22,676 bases of DNA from an uncultured Paracoccaceae bacterium (GCA_937132145.1 CAKZNY010000155.1:1-22676), one strand, 5' to 3'; positions 13,656-22,420 are shown, counted from the first letter of the stretch. Notes: generated by a model from the sequence alone, not told the origin. Program-made: numbers and translations.

Positions 13656-16295
13656 TTATTCCTTGCTCGCGGCCTTCTTCTTAGCCGGTGCTTTCTTTTT
13701 AGCGGCCGGTTTTTTCTTCGCGGCGGCCTTCTTTTTCACCGCAGGCTTTTTCTTTGCCGCCGGTTTCTTGCGTTTGCCCTTGGTTGCGGCCTTCGCGTTT
13801 ACCAACTCAATAGCGTCTTCCAGCGTTATATCATCCGGCTCGGTGCCATTGGGCAGGGTTGCGTTAATCTTTTCCCATTTCACGTAAGGGCCATAGCGAC
13901 CGTCCATGACGTTCAACGCGCCACCATCTGGATGCTCGCCCAGCTCGCGCAGGGGTTTTGCGGCAGCGCCACGGCCACCACGGGCGGCTTTTTGGGCGAT
14001 CATTTCGACCGCGCGGTTCATGCCGATGGTCAGGACTTCTTCGGCGTCCTTGATGCTGGCGAAAATCTTGGTTTGTTTGGTTTCGCCTTCGCCCGGGGGC
14101 TTGGTGTGGACGACGTAGGGGCCGAAACGCCCAATGCTGGCCTCGACGCGACCACCTTCGGGGTGTTCGCCGATCAGGCGGGGCAGGGACAGCAAGTCCA
14201 GTGCTTTGGCTAGGTCAACCGTGTCCAACTCCATGCCTTTGGGGATGGAGGAACGTTTGGGTTTGGGGTTTTCCTCGGTGGTTTCGCCGAGCTGCACGTA
14301 GGGGCCAAAGCGGCCGGTACGAAGCGAAATCACATCGCCGTCGTCGTTATGACCCAACAGTTTGCCGTCTGGACCAGCCATGTCACCGCCTTCAACCTCG
14401 CCGGAAATGGGGCGGGTGTAGCGGCACTCGGGGTAGTTGGAGCAGCCGATGAACGCGCCACCAGCGCGGGATGTTCGCATGGACAGCTTACCGTTGCCGC
14501 AGTTTTTGCAGATGCGCGGGTCGGAGCCGTCCTCGGTTGGCGGGAACAAATGCGGGGCAAGGACTTCGTTAATTTTTTCCAGAACTTCGGTGATGCGAAG
14601 GTCGGCGGTTTCACCAATAGCTGCGGAAAAATCTTTCCAGAAACGGCCGAGCAGAACCTTCCAGTCCTCTTCGCCCGCGCTGACTTTATCAAGATCGTTT
14701 TCCAATGCGGCCGTGAAATCATACCCGACATACTGGCGGAAATAGCTTTCAAGGAAGATCGTAACAAGGCGGCCCTTGTCCTCGGGGATCAAGCGGTTTT
14801 TCTCTTTGCGAACGTATTCGCGATCCTGAATCGTTGTAACAATCGAGGCATAGGTGGACGGGCGACCGATACCAAGTTCTTCCATTTTCTGGACGATGCT
14901 TGCCTCGGAATAACGCGGCGGGGGCTGGGTGAAGTGCTGCTCGGGCGTGACGGAGCGTTTGTCGGCAGGATCACCCTGCATGATTTGCGGCAAGGTTTTG
15001 TCGTCGTCAATAACGGCATCCTCGCGGCCTTCGGTATAGACTTTCATAAAGCCCTCGAACTGGATGACTTGGCCCGTGGCCCGCAGGCCGATTTGTTCGT
15101 CAGCCGATAAAATATCCACCGTGGTGCGTTCAAGGCGGGCCGATGCCATCTGGCAGGCGATGGAGCGTTTCCAGATCAGGTCGTAAAGTTTGCGCTGGTC
15201 AGGTTCCAGTTTTGCCCGTGTGGAAGGGTCCGCCGCCATGTCCGTCGGGCGGATACATTCATGGGCTTCCTGTGCGTTCTTGGCCTTGTTCTTATAGATG
15301 CGCGGGCTGGTAGGGACGTACTCGGCGCCGTAACGGGCCTTGATGACTTCGCGCGCTTGGGTCACGGCCTCGGGGGCCATGTCGATCCCGTCGGTTCGCA
15401 TATATGTAATGTATCCGGCTTCATAAAGGCGTTGCGCGGTGGACATGGTCTGGCGGGCCCCAAAGCCGAATTTGCGGCTGGCCTCTTGTTGCAAAGACGA
15501 TGTCATGAACGGGGGCGACGGATTGCGGTTCGAGGGTTTGGCCTCGACAGAAGCGATTTTCAGGTCGCGGGATTCGATGGCGGCTACGGCCAGTTCTGCC
15601 GCAGCGGAAGCTTCAATGCTGAACTTTTCGAGTTTCTTGCCGCCAAGGATCGTCAAGCGCGCTTCGAAACTTTTGCCCCGTGGCGTGGTCAGGTCAGCGG
15701 TAACCGTCCAGTATTCGCGGTTCTTGAAGGCCTCGATCTGCATCTCGCGTTCAACGATCAGGCGCAGGACAACGGATTGCACGCGGCCCGCGGATTTCGC
15801 GCCGGGCAGTTTGCGCCAAAGCACTGGCGACAGGTTAAAGCCCACCAGATAATCCAGCGCGCGGCGGGCTAGGTATGCGTCCACCAATGGTTGGTCCACT
15901 TGGCGCGGGTTGGCCATCGCCTCAAGAATTGCGGATTTGGTTACGGCGTTGAACACCACCCGCTCGACCTTGGTGGATTTCTTGATGGCTTTGCGTTTGC
16001 GCAGGACCTCTTCAAGGTGCCAACTGATCGCCTCGCCTTCACGGTCCGGGTCGGTTGCGAGGATCAGTTTGTTGTCGGGATCGGCCTTCAGCGCGTCCAC
16101 AATGGCCCGAATATGCTTCTGGGATTGTGCCGGAACGTCCCATTTCATCTCGAAATTGTTCTCAGTATCAACAGAACCGTTTTTCGCAGGCAGGTCGCGA
16201 ACATGGCCGTAAGATGCCAGAACAGTATACTCATCCCCCAGATATTTATTGATAGTTTTCGCTTTTGCGGGGGATTCGACTACTACAACGGCCAT
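13656..16295 (-). CDS. topA: DNA topoisomerase I
   Basis: This is a type IA topoisomerase (879 aa) that relaxes negative supercoils. The Toprim domain opens MAVVVVESPAKAKTI and includes ATDPDREGEAISWHLEE. The catalytic tyrosine is Y298 in GYITYMRTDG. One four-cysteine zinc finger (CKNCGNGKL, then CSNYPEC) is followed by C-terminal repeats marked by GRFGPYVQLGE, GRFGPYVVHTK and GRYGPYVKWEK. The last ~40 residues are an Ala/Lys/Pro tail resembling a histone H1 tail and probably bind DNA non-specifically. GGAG lies 7 nt upstream of the ATG and a promoter with TTGACA is at 16335-16364. rnr follows on the same strand. Confidence 0.97.
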   Translation of the reverse strand: MAVVVVESPAKAKTINKYLGDEYTVLASYGHVRDLPAKNGSVDTENNFEMKWDVPAQSQKHIRAIVDALKADPDNKLILATDPDREGEAISWHLEEVLRKRKAIKKSTKVERVVFNAVTKSAILEAMANPRQVDQPLVDAYLARRALDYLVGFNLSPVLWRKLPGAKSAGRVQSVVLRLIVEREMQIEAFKNREYWTVTADLTTPRGKSFEARLTILGGKKLEKFSIEASAAAELAVAAIESRDLKIASVEAKPSNRNPSPPFMTSSLQQEASRKFGFGARQTMSTAQRLYEAGYITYMRTDGIDMAPEAVTQAREVIKARYGAEYVPTSPRIYKNKAKNAQEAHECIRPTDMAADPSTRAKLEPDQRKLYDLIWKRSIACQMASARLERTTVDILSADEQIGLRATGQVIQFEGFMKVYTEGREDAVIDDDKTLPQIMQGDPADKRSVTPEQHFTQPPPRYSEASIVQKMEELGIGRPSTYASIVTTIQDREYVRKEKNRLIPEDKGRLVTIFLESYFRQYVGYDFTAALENDLDKVSAGEEDWKVLLGRFWKDFSAAIGETADLRITEVLEKINEVLAPHLFPPTEDGSDPRICKNCGNGKLSMRTSRAGGAFIGCSNYPECRYTRPISGEVEGGDMAGPDGKLLGHNDDGDVISLRTGRFGPYVQLGETTEENPKPKRSSIPKGMELDTVDLAKALDLLSLPRLIGEHPEGGRVEASIGRFGPYVVHTKPPGEGETKQTKIFASIKDAEEVLTIGMNRAVEMIAQKAARGGRGAAAKPLRELGEHPDGGALNVMDGRYGPYVKWEKINATLPNGTEPDDITLEDAIELVNAKAATKGKRKKPAAKKKPAVKKKAAAKKKPAAKKKAPAKKKAASKE

Positions 16296-16334
16296 TAAAA
16301 TTCTCCAAAATCACGGGGAGTCGTGTGGGGCGGA

Positions 16335-16364
16335 AACATGGTGTGCATTGCCCTGTCTTGTCAA
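16335..16364 (-). promoter_or_regulatory. Candidate promoter for topA
   Basis: On the minus strand a consensus TTGACA (16359-16364) is followed after 18 nt by CATGTT (16335-16340). The -35 is perfect and the -10 is weak. It lies about 40 nt upstream of the topA ATG. Confidence 0.45.
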
Positions 16365-16388
16365 CCCGTGGTCTCGAGTCGACATATT

Positions 16389-16432
16389 ACCCTATATGGA
16401 ACGCTATGTAGGGTGTGTGGTCTCCACGCACC
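16389..16432. repeat. Dispersed palindromic repeat copy between topA and terB-like gene
   Basis: GTAGGGTGTGTGG followed by CCACGCACC (16408-16432) matches the copies at 22563 and 22608. Its left side is joined to a second, overlapping hairpin, ACCCTATAT (16389-16397) with ATGTAGGGT (16406-16414), 8 of 9 pairs plus a G-U. The element starts 2 nt after the terB-like stop codon and may serve as its transcript end. Confidence 0.7.
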
Positions 16433-16433
16433 T

Positions 16434-16874
16434 TTACGCTTCGGTTTGGGGTAACTGCATGTGCCGCGCCCGCGCCCCGCGCTCAATCGCGGCTCCGTGC
16501 AGGCGATCAATATTCAGCTCGTAGCGAATCTCGGCCATGAACTCCAATTCAGCCTGACGAAGACGCCCATCCGCTGCGGCAACATCGCAAGCCATCGCAT
16601 AAGCTGTCTCGTAAAGCACTTCCGGTAAACTGTCGCGGATAATGCCAAACAGCGCGTCCAGCCCGTCTTCGACCTCAAACAGATCGAATACAACCTGGCT
16701 GACGGTCTTTATCCGGCTGAGGTCGTAATCCGCGAAAATCGGCATGTGATCGACGATCCGTGTGATCGACAACAGCTCGGAGGTGGTGATGTTTTCATCC
16801 GACGCAGATTCGGCCACCATCACGGCGACAAGAGCGTCTTGGGGGGTAAACGATGCAGGAACTTGTTCAGACAT
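16434..16874 (-). CDS. TerB-like tellurite-resistance-domain protein
   Basis: The 146-aa helical protein has the TerB/DjlA-like acidic pattern: DALVAVMVAESASDENITTSELLSI without its final residues in the first helix pair, and YETAYAMACDVAAADGRLRQAELEFM-like residues in the second. Such domains bind metal through clustered acids (SDEN, AADGRL), and stand-alone members are widespread. A link to tellurite is by name only. The ATG is at 16874 with no strong ribosome site. It lies upstream of topA on the same strand and diverges from lysS. Confidence 0.78.
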   Translation of the reverse strand: MSEQVPASFTPQDALVAVMVAESASDENITTSELLSITRIVDHMPIFADYDLSRIKTVSQVVFDLFEVEDGLDALFGIIRDSLPEVLYETAYAMACDVAAADGRLRQAELEFMAEIRYELNIDRLHGAAIERGARARHMQLPQTEA

Positions 16875-16992
16875 TTCATAACCTCGATTATATTCGTTTC
16901 CCTAAGAATATTGACGCATGGCCCGTTGCACAATAGGAAGCGGGAGATTATTTTGCGCTCCGATGGTCGGGGCGCGCATTATGGAGACTATC

Positions 16993-18576
16993 ATGTCGGA
17001 ACTTCGCGACGCCGCAATGAATTCAAAAGCCTGGCCTTTCGAGGAGGCTAGAAAGCTGGTGAAGCGGTATGCGAAGCAGAAACCCGACAAAGGGTATGTG
17101 CTGTTCGAAACCGGCTACGGCCCGTCAGGCCTGCCCCACATCGGAACCTTTGGCGAGGTGGCGCGAACCACAATGGTGCGTCGTGCGTTCGAGGCTTTAA
17201 GCGATATTCCGACCAAACTGATATGTTTTTCGGACGATCTGGACGGGATGCGTAAGGTGCCGAACAACGTGCCTAATCCTGAAAAGTTGCAGGAACATAT
17301 GCAACGGCCGCTGTCGGTGGTTCCCGATCCGTTTGGGAAATATGACAGCTTTGGCGATCATAATAACGCGATGCTGCTCCGGTTTCTGGACACATTCGGG
17401 TTTGAATACGAGTTCTACTCGGCCAGCAAGTTTTACAAATCCGGCCAGTTTGACCAGATTTTGCTGCGTGCGGTTGAGAAATACGACGAAATCATGGAAG
17501 TCATGCTGAAATCCCTGCGCGAAGAACGGCGTGCGACATATTCCTGCTTCCTGCCGATCTCGCAGAAAACCGGACGGGTTATGTATGTGCCGATGAAATC
17601 GGTGAATGCCGCTGAGGGAACCATCACCTTTGACGACGAAGATGGCGAGGAAATCACCATGAGCGTCACGGGTGGGCAGGTCAAACTGCAATGGAAGCCG
17701 GATTTTGGCGCGCGTTGGGCGGCCCTTGATGTGGATTTCGAGATGTACGGCAAGGACCATTCCACCAACACCCACATCTACGATAAAATCTGCCGGATTT
17801 TGGGCGGTCGTGCCCCCGAACATTTCGTATACGAGATGTTTCTGGACGAAACTGGCGGGAAGATTTCCAAATCCTCGGGCAACGGGATTTCGATTGATGA
17901 ATGGTTGACCTATGCCAGCGCTGAAAGCCTGTCGTATTTCATGTATCTGAAACCCAAAACCGCCAAACGGTTGCATTTTGATGTGATACCCAAGGCGGTT
18001 GATGAATATCACCAGCACCTGCGTGCGTTTGAGGGGCAGGACATGAAGGCGCGGCTGAACAATCCGGTTTGGCATATTCATCGCGGGCAACCACCGGTTA
18101 GCGATATGGTCGTGCCGTTTTCGATGTTGCTGAATCTGGCTTCGGCATCGAGTGCTGAAAACAAGGATCAGATGTGGGGGTTCATCCAAAAATATGCGCC
18201 CGATGCAACGCCTGAAACCCATCCGGGGTTGGATGCGGCTGCGGGGTATGCGGTGCGCTATTTCCTTGATTTCGTGAAACCAACGAAGGTGTACCGCGCG
18301 GCTGATGATCAGGAACGTGCCGCGTTGAGTGATCTGGCCGATCGCTTGAAAGCGTGGGACGACGCGGTTGACGGCGAGGCACTACAAAGCCTCGTTTTTG
18401 CGGTGGGCAAGGAACACGGATTTGACCCGCTACGGGCATGGTTCAGCGCGATTTACGAGGTTCTGCTGGGGGCAAAGCAAGGCCCGCGCTTTGGTGGGTT
18501 CATCGCGCTATTTGGTGTGCCTGAAACAGTGACGCTGATCGAAAAAGCACTGGCCGGCGAATTTGTAACAGAATAA
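16993..18576 (+). CDS. lysS: Lysyl-tRNA synthetase, class I
   Basis: The 527-aa enzyme is the archaeal-type class I LysRS used by most alphaproteobacteria in place of the class II form. The HIGH motif is HIGT at residues 49-52 ([15 protein letters not shown]) and the KMSKS motif is KISKS at 290-294. The [13 protein letters not shown] and [18 protein letters not shown] stretches are typical. It attaches lysine to tRNA-Lys in the cytoplasm. The ATG at 16993 has GGAG 6 nt upstream; in-frame ATGs at 16918 and 16981 lack conserved sequence. TTGACG at 16911-16916 may be a -35, but no good -10 follows. It ends in a hairpin at 18583-18603. Confidence 0.96.
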   Translation: MSELRDAAMNSKAWPFEEARKLVKRYAKQKPDKGYVLFETGYGPSGLPHIGTFGEVARTTMVRRAFEALSDIPTKLICFSDDLDGMRKVPNNVPNPEKLQEHMQRPLSVVPDPFGKYDSFGDHNNAMLLRFLDTFGFEYEFYSASKFYKSGQFDQILLRAVEKYDEIMEVMLKSLREERRATYSCFLPISQKTGRVMYVPMKSVNAAEGTITFDDEDGEEITMSVTGGQVKLQWKPDFGARWAALDVDFEMYGKDHSTNTHIYDKICRILGGRAPEHFVYEMFLDETGGKISKSSGNGISIDEWLTYASAESLSYFMYLKPKTAKRLHFDVIPKAVDEYHQHLRAFEGQDMKARLNNPVWHIHRGQPPVSDMVVPFSMLLNLASASSAENKDQMWGFIQKYAPDATPETHPGLDAAAGYAVRYFLDFVKPTKVYRAADDQERAALSDLADRLKAWDDAVDGEALQSLVFAVGKEHGFDPLRAWFSAIYEVLLGAKQGPRFGGFIALFGVPETVTLIEKALAGEFVTE

Positions 18577-18582
18577 TGGTTT

Positions 18583-18603
18583 GTGGCCCCGATCAGGGGC
18601 CAC
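18583..18603. terminator. Bidirectional hairpin between lysS and the YeeE/YedE operon
   Basis: GTGGCCCC and GGGGCCAC are perfect 8-bp arms around GATCA. It lies 6 nt after the lysS stop and 3 nt after the stop of the convergent gene on the minus strand. T-runs are weak on both sides (TCCTTAT on plus, AAACCATT on minus), so efficiency is uncertain. Confidence 0.65.
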
Positions 18604-18606
18604 TCC

Positions 18607-19050
18607 TTATACTTTGACTGTCGAACGCAGACGGTCGGGCAGTTTTATAAGGCCGAAATTGTAAAGGGCCATGCCAGCCATCATTGCGATGATGAAAACG
18701 GCGATTTCCCATTTACCAAAACTTAACGCGACAATCGCGGGCCCCGGGCAGATACCGACCAATCCCCAGCCGATCCCGAAGATGGCAGACCCTGTGACCA
18801 GCTTGCGGTCGACGGGTTGGGTTGGCATTGGCGGGATTGCCCCGCCGAAATATGCAGATTTACGTGGGCGGGCGATAATCCATGCGACGGAGGCCGCAGC
18901 AATAGCGCCGCCCATCACGAAGGCGAGCGTCGGGTCCCAGTCGCCCGTTACGTCCAGAAACGCGATGACGCGGGCGGGGTTAACCATATCGGATACGATC
19001 AGACCAAAGCTGAACAGCAGGCCGGATGCTAGGGCTGTGAGTTTACGCAT
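18607..19050 (-). CDS. YeeE/YedE-family membrane protein, DUF6691 half
   Basis: The 147-aa protein has about four hydrophobic segments. FGIGWGLVGICPGPAIVAL carries a conserved cysteine in a re-entrant-type G-x-C-P-G-P motif. In the full-length thiosulfate importer YeeE (TsuA), similar halves form the pore and conserved cysteines relay thiosulfate. Here the two halves are separate genes. Uptake of thiosulfate or another sulfur species is inferred. It begins 9 nt after the partner gene's stop, with AAGGA overlapping that stop, so the two are co-translated. Confidence 0.85.
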   Translation of the reverse strand: MRKLTALASGLLFSFGLIVSDMVNPARVIAFLDVTGDWDPTLAFVMGGAIAAASVAWIIARPRKSAYFGGAIPPMPTQPVDRKLVTGSAIFGIGWGLVGICPGPAIVALSFGKWEIAVFIIAMMAGMALYNFGLIKLPDRLRSTVKV

Positions 19051-19059
19051 GATGCTTCC

Positions 19060-19476
19060 TTAGGTCAAAAAGTTGAGGGCAGCGACGGTTAACACACCCG
19101 TCGTCAGGAAGGTTAACGTCGCGATGATCGAGCGTTTGGACAAGCGAGCATTGCCGCAAACTCCGTGGCCAGACGTACATCCAGACCCCATACGAGAACC
19201 GATTCCGACGGCCAGTCCCCCGGCGATTAACAAGGGTAGGCTGTTGGTCACAGTGATTTCCGGCACGCTGTTGGCCGCGTAATAGACGAATGGAACCGCG
19301 AGTAGGCCACCGATAAAAAGGGTGCGCTCGGCCCAATCGGAGGGTTTTGAGCGCGCAATCAAGCGACCAAGGATGTCACTGACACCTGCGATTCGCCCAT
19401 TACCTAGCAACAGTATGCCCGTGGCCGTGCCAATCATCAGGCCGCCTATCAGGGCATTTATCCAGTCAGGGTTCAT
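19060..19476 (-). CDS. YeeE/YedE-family membrane protein, first half
   Basis: The 138-aa protein has four or so membrane segments. GSGCTSGHGVCGNARLSKRS (about residues 94-113) is the signature cysteine motif of the YeeE/YedE (Sulf_transp) family. Together with the downstream gene it should make the complete split transporter. GGAG lies 8 nt before the ATG. An AT-rich promoter with two palindromes (19498-19551) lies upstream. In many alphaproteobacteria such pairs sit beside an ArsR-type sulfide/persulfide sensor (BigR/SqrR); no such regulator is seen here. Confidence 0.88.
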   Translation of the reverse strand: MNPDWINALIGGLMIGTATGILLLGNGRIAGVSDILGRLIARSKPSDWAERTLFIGGLLAVPFVYYAANSVPEITVTNSLPLLIAGGLAVGIGSRMGSGCTSGHGVCGNARLSKRSIIATLTFLTTGVLTVAALNFLT

Positions 19477-19497
19477 TCTCTTGCTCCGATATTATTA

Positions 19498-19551
19498 ACA
19501 CGTAAACGTGTGATTGGATTTATAATACAAATTAATATGTGTATTAAGTAA
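19498..19551 (-). promoter_or_regulatory. Promoter with two candidate operators for the YeeE/YedE pair
   Basis: On the minus strand TTACTT (19546-19551) and TATTAT (19522-19527) are 18 nt apart. An inverted repeat AATACA/TGTATT (19524-19545, 10-nt spacer) lies between them. A perfect 14-bp palindrome ACACGTTTACGTGT (19498-19511) lies just downstream of the expected start site. Both positions suit repressor binding. The regulator is unknown; the SqrR consensus as I recall it (ATTC-N8-GAAT) is not matched. Confidence 0.5.
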
Positions 19552-19600
19552 AAATCCGCAATAGCACGTAAAATAAAAAATCGGAACAATTATCGTTTGG

Positions 19601-19615
19601 TTAACTTCGCCTTAA
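19601..19615 (+). promoter_or_regulatory. CtrA-type box upstream of the beta-helix gene
   Basis: TTAACTTCGCCTTAA is a perfect match to the TTAA-N7-TTAA consensus of the alphaproteobacterial response regulator CtrA, followed by C. With TTAACT as -35, GCTAAT (19625-19630) lies 18 nt downstream as a possible -10. The beta-helix gene starts about 110 nt further on, leaving a sizeable leader (19640-19747) that holds the small palindrome TTTCTCGAGAAA (19661-19672) and no gene. Confidence 0.6.
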
Positions 19616-19747
19616 CAATTTGTTGCTAATTATTGGCATCCGCCGCCATTGCCGCGGCCTTTTCTCGAGAAATTTCAAAACGGTACTTCGCAACGCGCGG
19701 AGTCCGCAGGCTTGTCGGTGTCGTGCCGATCAAAGGGGTATTATATT

Positions 19748-22042
19748 ATGAATATGGTTGTAACGGACGGAATTGACTTGATGCCACCTGCGTTTGTGGA
19801 TGGTTTGGACGATTGGTCCAGCACGGATGGCACGCCCGGCTCGCCAACTTATGCGGGGGCGGCCAACGCAGCGATCGTGGCCAGCGATCCCGATTTCGGG
19901 GCTTGTCTGGAGCTGCAAACAACAAGCGACCCAACATCGCTGCGCTATATGGGCGAGGTTCCGGTGATCGCGGGGGCTTATATCGAGGTTAAAGTCCGGA
20001 TCAAAGTGATGAGCGGCGCGTTTCCAAGCGTCCGGATTGCCGCGTGGGCTGGCGGGGCTGGCGGTGTGCATATCGCGGGGCTGGATGAATTCGGGTCGGT
20101 AAAAACCATGGATACCTATGGCCGGATTTACGAGGTCTCCGCGATTATCGGTTCGGGCAACCGCGCGGGCGTTGACATGCCGTGGGGCACCGCGCCGGTT
20201 TACGGGCATTTCGGGCTGGATCTGGACGGGGCGACGGGCAGCGTGGTGCGTATTGAGTCGGTCGAGATCAACGACGTGACCTCGTATTTCCACCGCAAAC
20301 TGATGCACTGGGTCGATGTGCGGGACTACGGCGCAATCGGGGACGGGGTCACGGATGACATCAAGGCATTTGAGGCAGCAGATGCGGCGGCGGAGGCGAG
20401 CGGGCGCGAGTTGTTGATCTCGGCTGGCACATATTACCTGTCGGTACACTGCACACTGAACGCGCGTTGCCGGTTTGAGGGCACGATACTGCTGCCCGAC
20501 AATAAGCGGTTGCAACTGACGCATAACTTCGATTTGCCGACCTATGTGGATGCGTTCGGGGATGAAACCTTGGGATTCAAAAAGGCGCTTCAGGCGTTGT
20601 TCAACTTCACCGATCACGAGTCGCTGGACATGGGCGGCATGCGTATCCAGCTTGATGAACCGATTGATGTGCACGCGGCCGTTGGCAACAAGGACACCTT
20701 CGCCAACCGCCGTGTGTTGCGTAACGGCCAGCCTGAAGTGAATGCGGGTTCGGCGTGGAATACCGAGGCGTTTACCAGCACGGCGACATACTCAAGTAGC
20801 GACCAGTTGGTGCTCAGCAATGTGGTTAACATTGCGTCTATTCCCGTCGGCTCGCTGGTGACGGGGGCTGGCGTTGGCCGCGAGATTTATGTGCGGGACA
20901 AGGACGTGGCGCTGGGCACGATCACGCTTAGCCAGCCACTGCATTCCGCGCCAAGTTCGCAGACATACACGTTTGTTCGCTTCAAATACCTGCTCGATTT
21001 TTCCGGCTTTGCCAGCCTTCAGCGCTTCCAGATAGAGAACGTTGAGTTTGGCTGTTTTGGCGATGCCAGCGGCATCATGCTGCCCAAGAGCGGGATAGCG
21101 TGGCATATTCGCGATTGCTGGTTCACGAAGCCGCGCGACCGTGGGATTACGTCGATTGGCAAGGGCTGTAATGGTATCTCGATTCACGACAACGAATTTT
21201 TGTCTAATGAATATAACACCTTGGTCCAGTATCGCACGACGATTGCGTTCAATACCAACAGCAATGACATCAAAATTCGTAACAACCGAGCGGTGCGGTT
21301 TCTGCACTTCGGGGTGCTGAACGGTGGCGGACATATTATTTCTGGCAACCATTTTTGGCAGGGCGATGGGTCGGTGGACGGCGAGCGCTCGGCGGGGATT
21401 GTGTTGACGCAGAAGAATTGCAAGACGACGTTCTCGGCCAACTATATCGATAATGCGTGGATCGAGCTGAACAATGAACACGACGTTAAGGCCAATGCGA
21501 CGGGCAGCACGCGCCCGTTCGGCACCTTGACGTTGACGGGGAACATTTTTACCGCCGGTGATACGCCGACCTGGTTCACATATATCCGGCTGGCTCCGTT
21601 CGGGAACAACCACACAATCGACGGAATTTCGGTGATCGGGAACACGTTCAAGACTATCGGCGGCGGTGTGATTACGCGGGTTGAGGGGGTGGATACATCC
21701 GAGGGCTCGCTCAACCATAGTGTCACGAAAGCGGTAACATTCGAGGGTAATTCGTTTGAAGAGGTGCTGGAGCGCACGGAAAGCCCTGCGGTGGTGCGGG
21801 TAACAAAAACCGGAGTTTCGAACAGCTGGTCGGTGGATTTGTCAGCAAAACTGCCGTTCGGAGGGCAGGCCTTGGGCGTCGATGCGGTGATGCCGCAGGG
21901 CGATATCCTGAACAGCAGCGGGGTGGCGCAGTACATCACGCCAACAGCGCAACTGGCGGGGAATAGCAATGTTTCGATCAAGTGGGGGGCGAGCGTGAAA
22001 GGCACGGTGCATTTGATCGCGCGGGTCGATTTGCCCTCTTAG
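19748..22042 (+). CDS. Right-handed beta-helix protein, GH28/pectate-lyase-3-like; candidate head-spike fibre
   Basis: The 764-aa protein has no signal peptide. Residues ~1-185 (MNMVVTDGIDLMPPAFVDGLDDW without the last residues, then WSSTDGTPGS) form a carbohydrate-binding-like beta domain. VDVRDYGAIGDGVTDD (from residue 189) is the start of the Pectate_lyase_3/GH28-related helix. The later part has repeated helix rungs ending in N-x-F: HDNEF, SGNHF, TGNIF, IGNTF, EGNSF. Closely similar proteins are common in Rhodobacterales genomes annotated as GH28-related. The absence of a signal peptide and the phage-tailspike-like layout suggest a virion-type fibre; the R. capsulatus GTA head-spike gene ghsB is a candidate homologue from memory. 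AAAGGGG lies 9 nt before the ATG; a TTG at 19649 is unlikely. A CtrA box lies at 19601. Confidence 0.85.
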   Translation: MNMVVTDGIDLMPPAFVDGLDDWSSTDGTPGSPTYAGAANAAIVASDPDFGACLELQTTSDPTSLRYMGEVPVIAGAYIEVKVRIKVMSGAFPSVRIAAWAGGAGGVHIAGLDEFGSVKTMDTYGRIYEVSAIIGSGNRAGVDMPWGTAPVYGHFGLDLDGATGSVVRIESVEINDVTSYFHRKLMHWVDVRDYGAIGDGVTDDIKAFEAADAAAEASGRELLISAGTYYLSVHCTLNARCRFEGTILLPDNKRLQLTHNFDLPTYVDAFGDETLGFKKALQALFNFTDHESLDMGGMRIQLDEPIDVHAAVGNKDTFANRRVLRNGQPEVNAGSAWNTEAFTSTATYSSSDQLVLSNVVNIASIPVGSLVTGAGVGREIYVRDKDVALGTITLSQPLHSAPSSQTYTFVRFKYLLDFSGFASLQRFQIENVEFGCFGDASGIMLPKSGIAWHIRDCWFTKPRDRGITSIGKGCNGISIHDNEFLSNEYNTLVQYRTTIAFNTNSNDIKIRNNRAVRFLHFGVLNGGGHIISGNHFWQGDGSVDGERSAGIVLTQKNCKTTFSANYIDNAWIELNNEHDVKANATGSTRPFGTLTLTGNIFTAGDTPTWFTYIRLAPFGNNHTIDGISVIGNTFKTIGGGVITRVEGVDTSEGSLNHSVTKAVTFEGNSFEEVLERTESPAVVRVTKTGVSNSWSVDLSAKLPFGGQALGVDAVMPQGDILNSSGVAQYITPTAQLAGNSNVSIKWGASVKGTVHLIARVDLPS

Positions 22043-22096
22043 GGTTTGGTCTTTGGGGCTTGTGGGAGTAGGATGGTTCCAACGAAGGAGGACGCC

Positions 22097-22420
22097 ATGG
22101 CGACTATTTCCACAGACCGCAAGTTGCAAACGGTTATCACGACATTCGAGGTGAACCCCGGCACCTGTCAGGATTTGCTCGACGAACTACGGGCCACCTG
22201 TGACGAGTTTATCAGCAAGCAGCCGGGTTTCATCTCGGCTGCTTTGCATGTGAACGACGCACAGACGCGGATCGCGAATTATTCCCAATGGGAAAAGCGG
22301 GAGGATTTCATGGCAATGCTGCGCTCCGACGGGATGCGCGCGCGGAGCCGGAGGATCAACGAGATGTGCAAGAACTTCGAGCCGGTGATGTATGACGTGG
22401 CTTATTGTTCGGGAGGATAG
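22097..22420 (+). CDS. Antibiotic-biosynthesis-monooxygenase (ABM) domain protein
   Basis: The 107-aa protein begins MATISTDRKLQTVITTFEVNPG. The pattern VITTFEVNPGTCQDLLDEL, KQPGFISAALHVNDAQTRIANYSQW, REDFMAML and FEPVMYDV is that of the ABM dimeric alpha/beta-barrel family. Members include cofactor-free quinone-forming oxygenases and many uncharacterised proteins. The substrate cannot be read from the sequence. GAAGGAG lies 6 nt upstream of the ATG; an earlier in-frame start at 22046 lacks support. It starts 54 nt after the beta-helix gene on the same strand. Confidence 0.88.
   Translation: MATISTDRKLQTVITTFEVNPGTCQDLLDELRATCDEFISKQPGFISAALHVNDAQTRIANYSQWEKREDFMAMLRSDGMRARSRRINEMCKNFEPVMYDVAYCSGG

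Noticed and set aside
16911..16936. lysS promoter with TTGACG as -35
   Set aside because: A good -35 hexamer is present but no -10 hexamer at 16-18 nt spacing; CAATAG lies at only 14 nt, so it was not listed as a feature.
17197..18222. 341-codon open frame on the minus strand inside lysS
   Set aside because: It runs antisense to a clearly conserved class I LysRS, has no recognisable domain and arises from the codon bias of the sense gene.
19730..21718. Two long minus-strand frames (314 and 308 codons) over the beta-helix gene
   Set aside because: Composition is rich in R, H, P and V as expected for the complement of the sense gene; no ribosome site or domain is visible.
19060..22042. Defence system or prophage around the beta-helix gene
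   Set aside because: No integrase, terminase, capsid, nuclease, toxin or reverse transcriptase is found next to it; neighbours are a sulfur transporter pair and an ABM protein.
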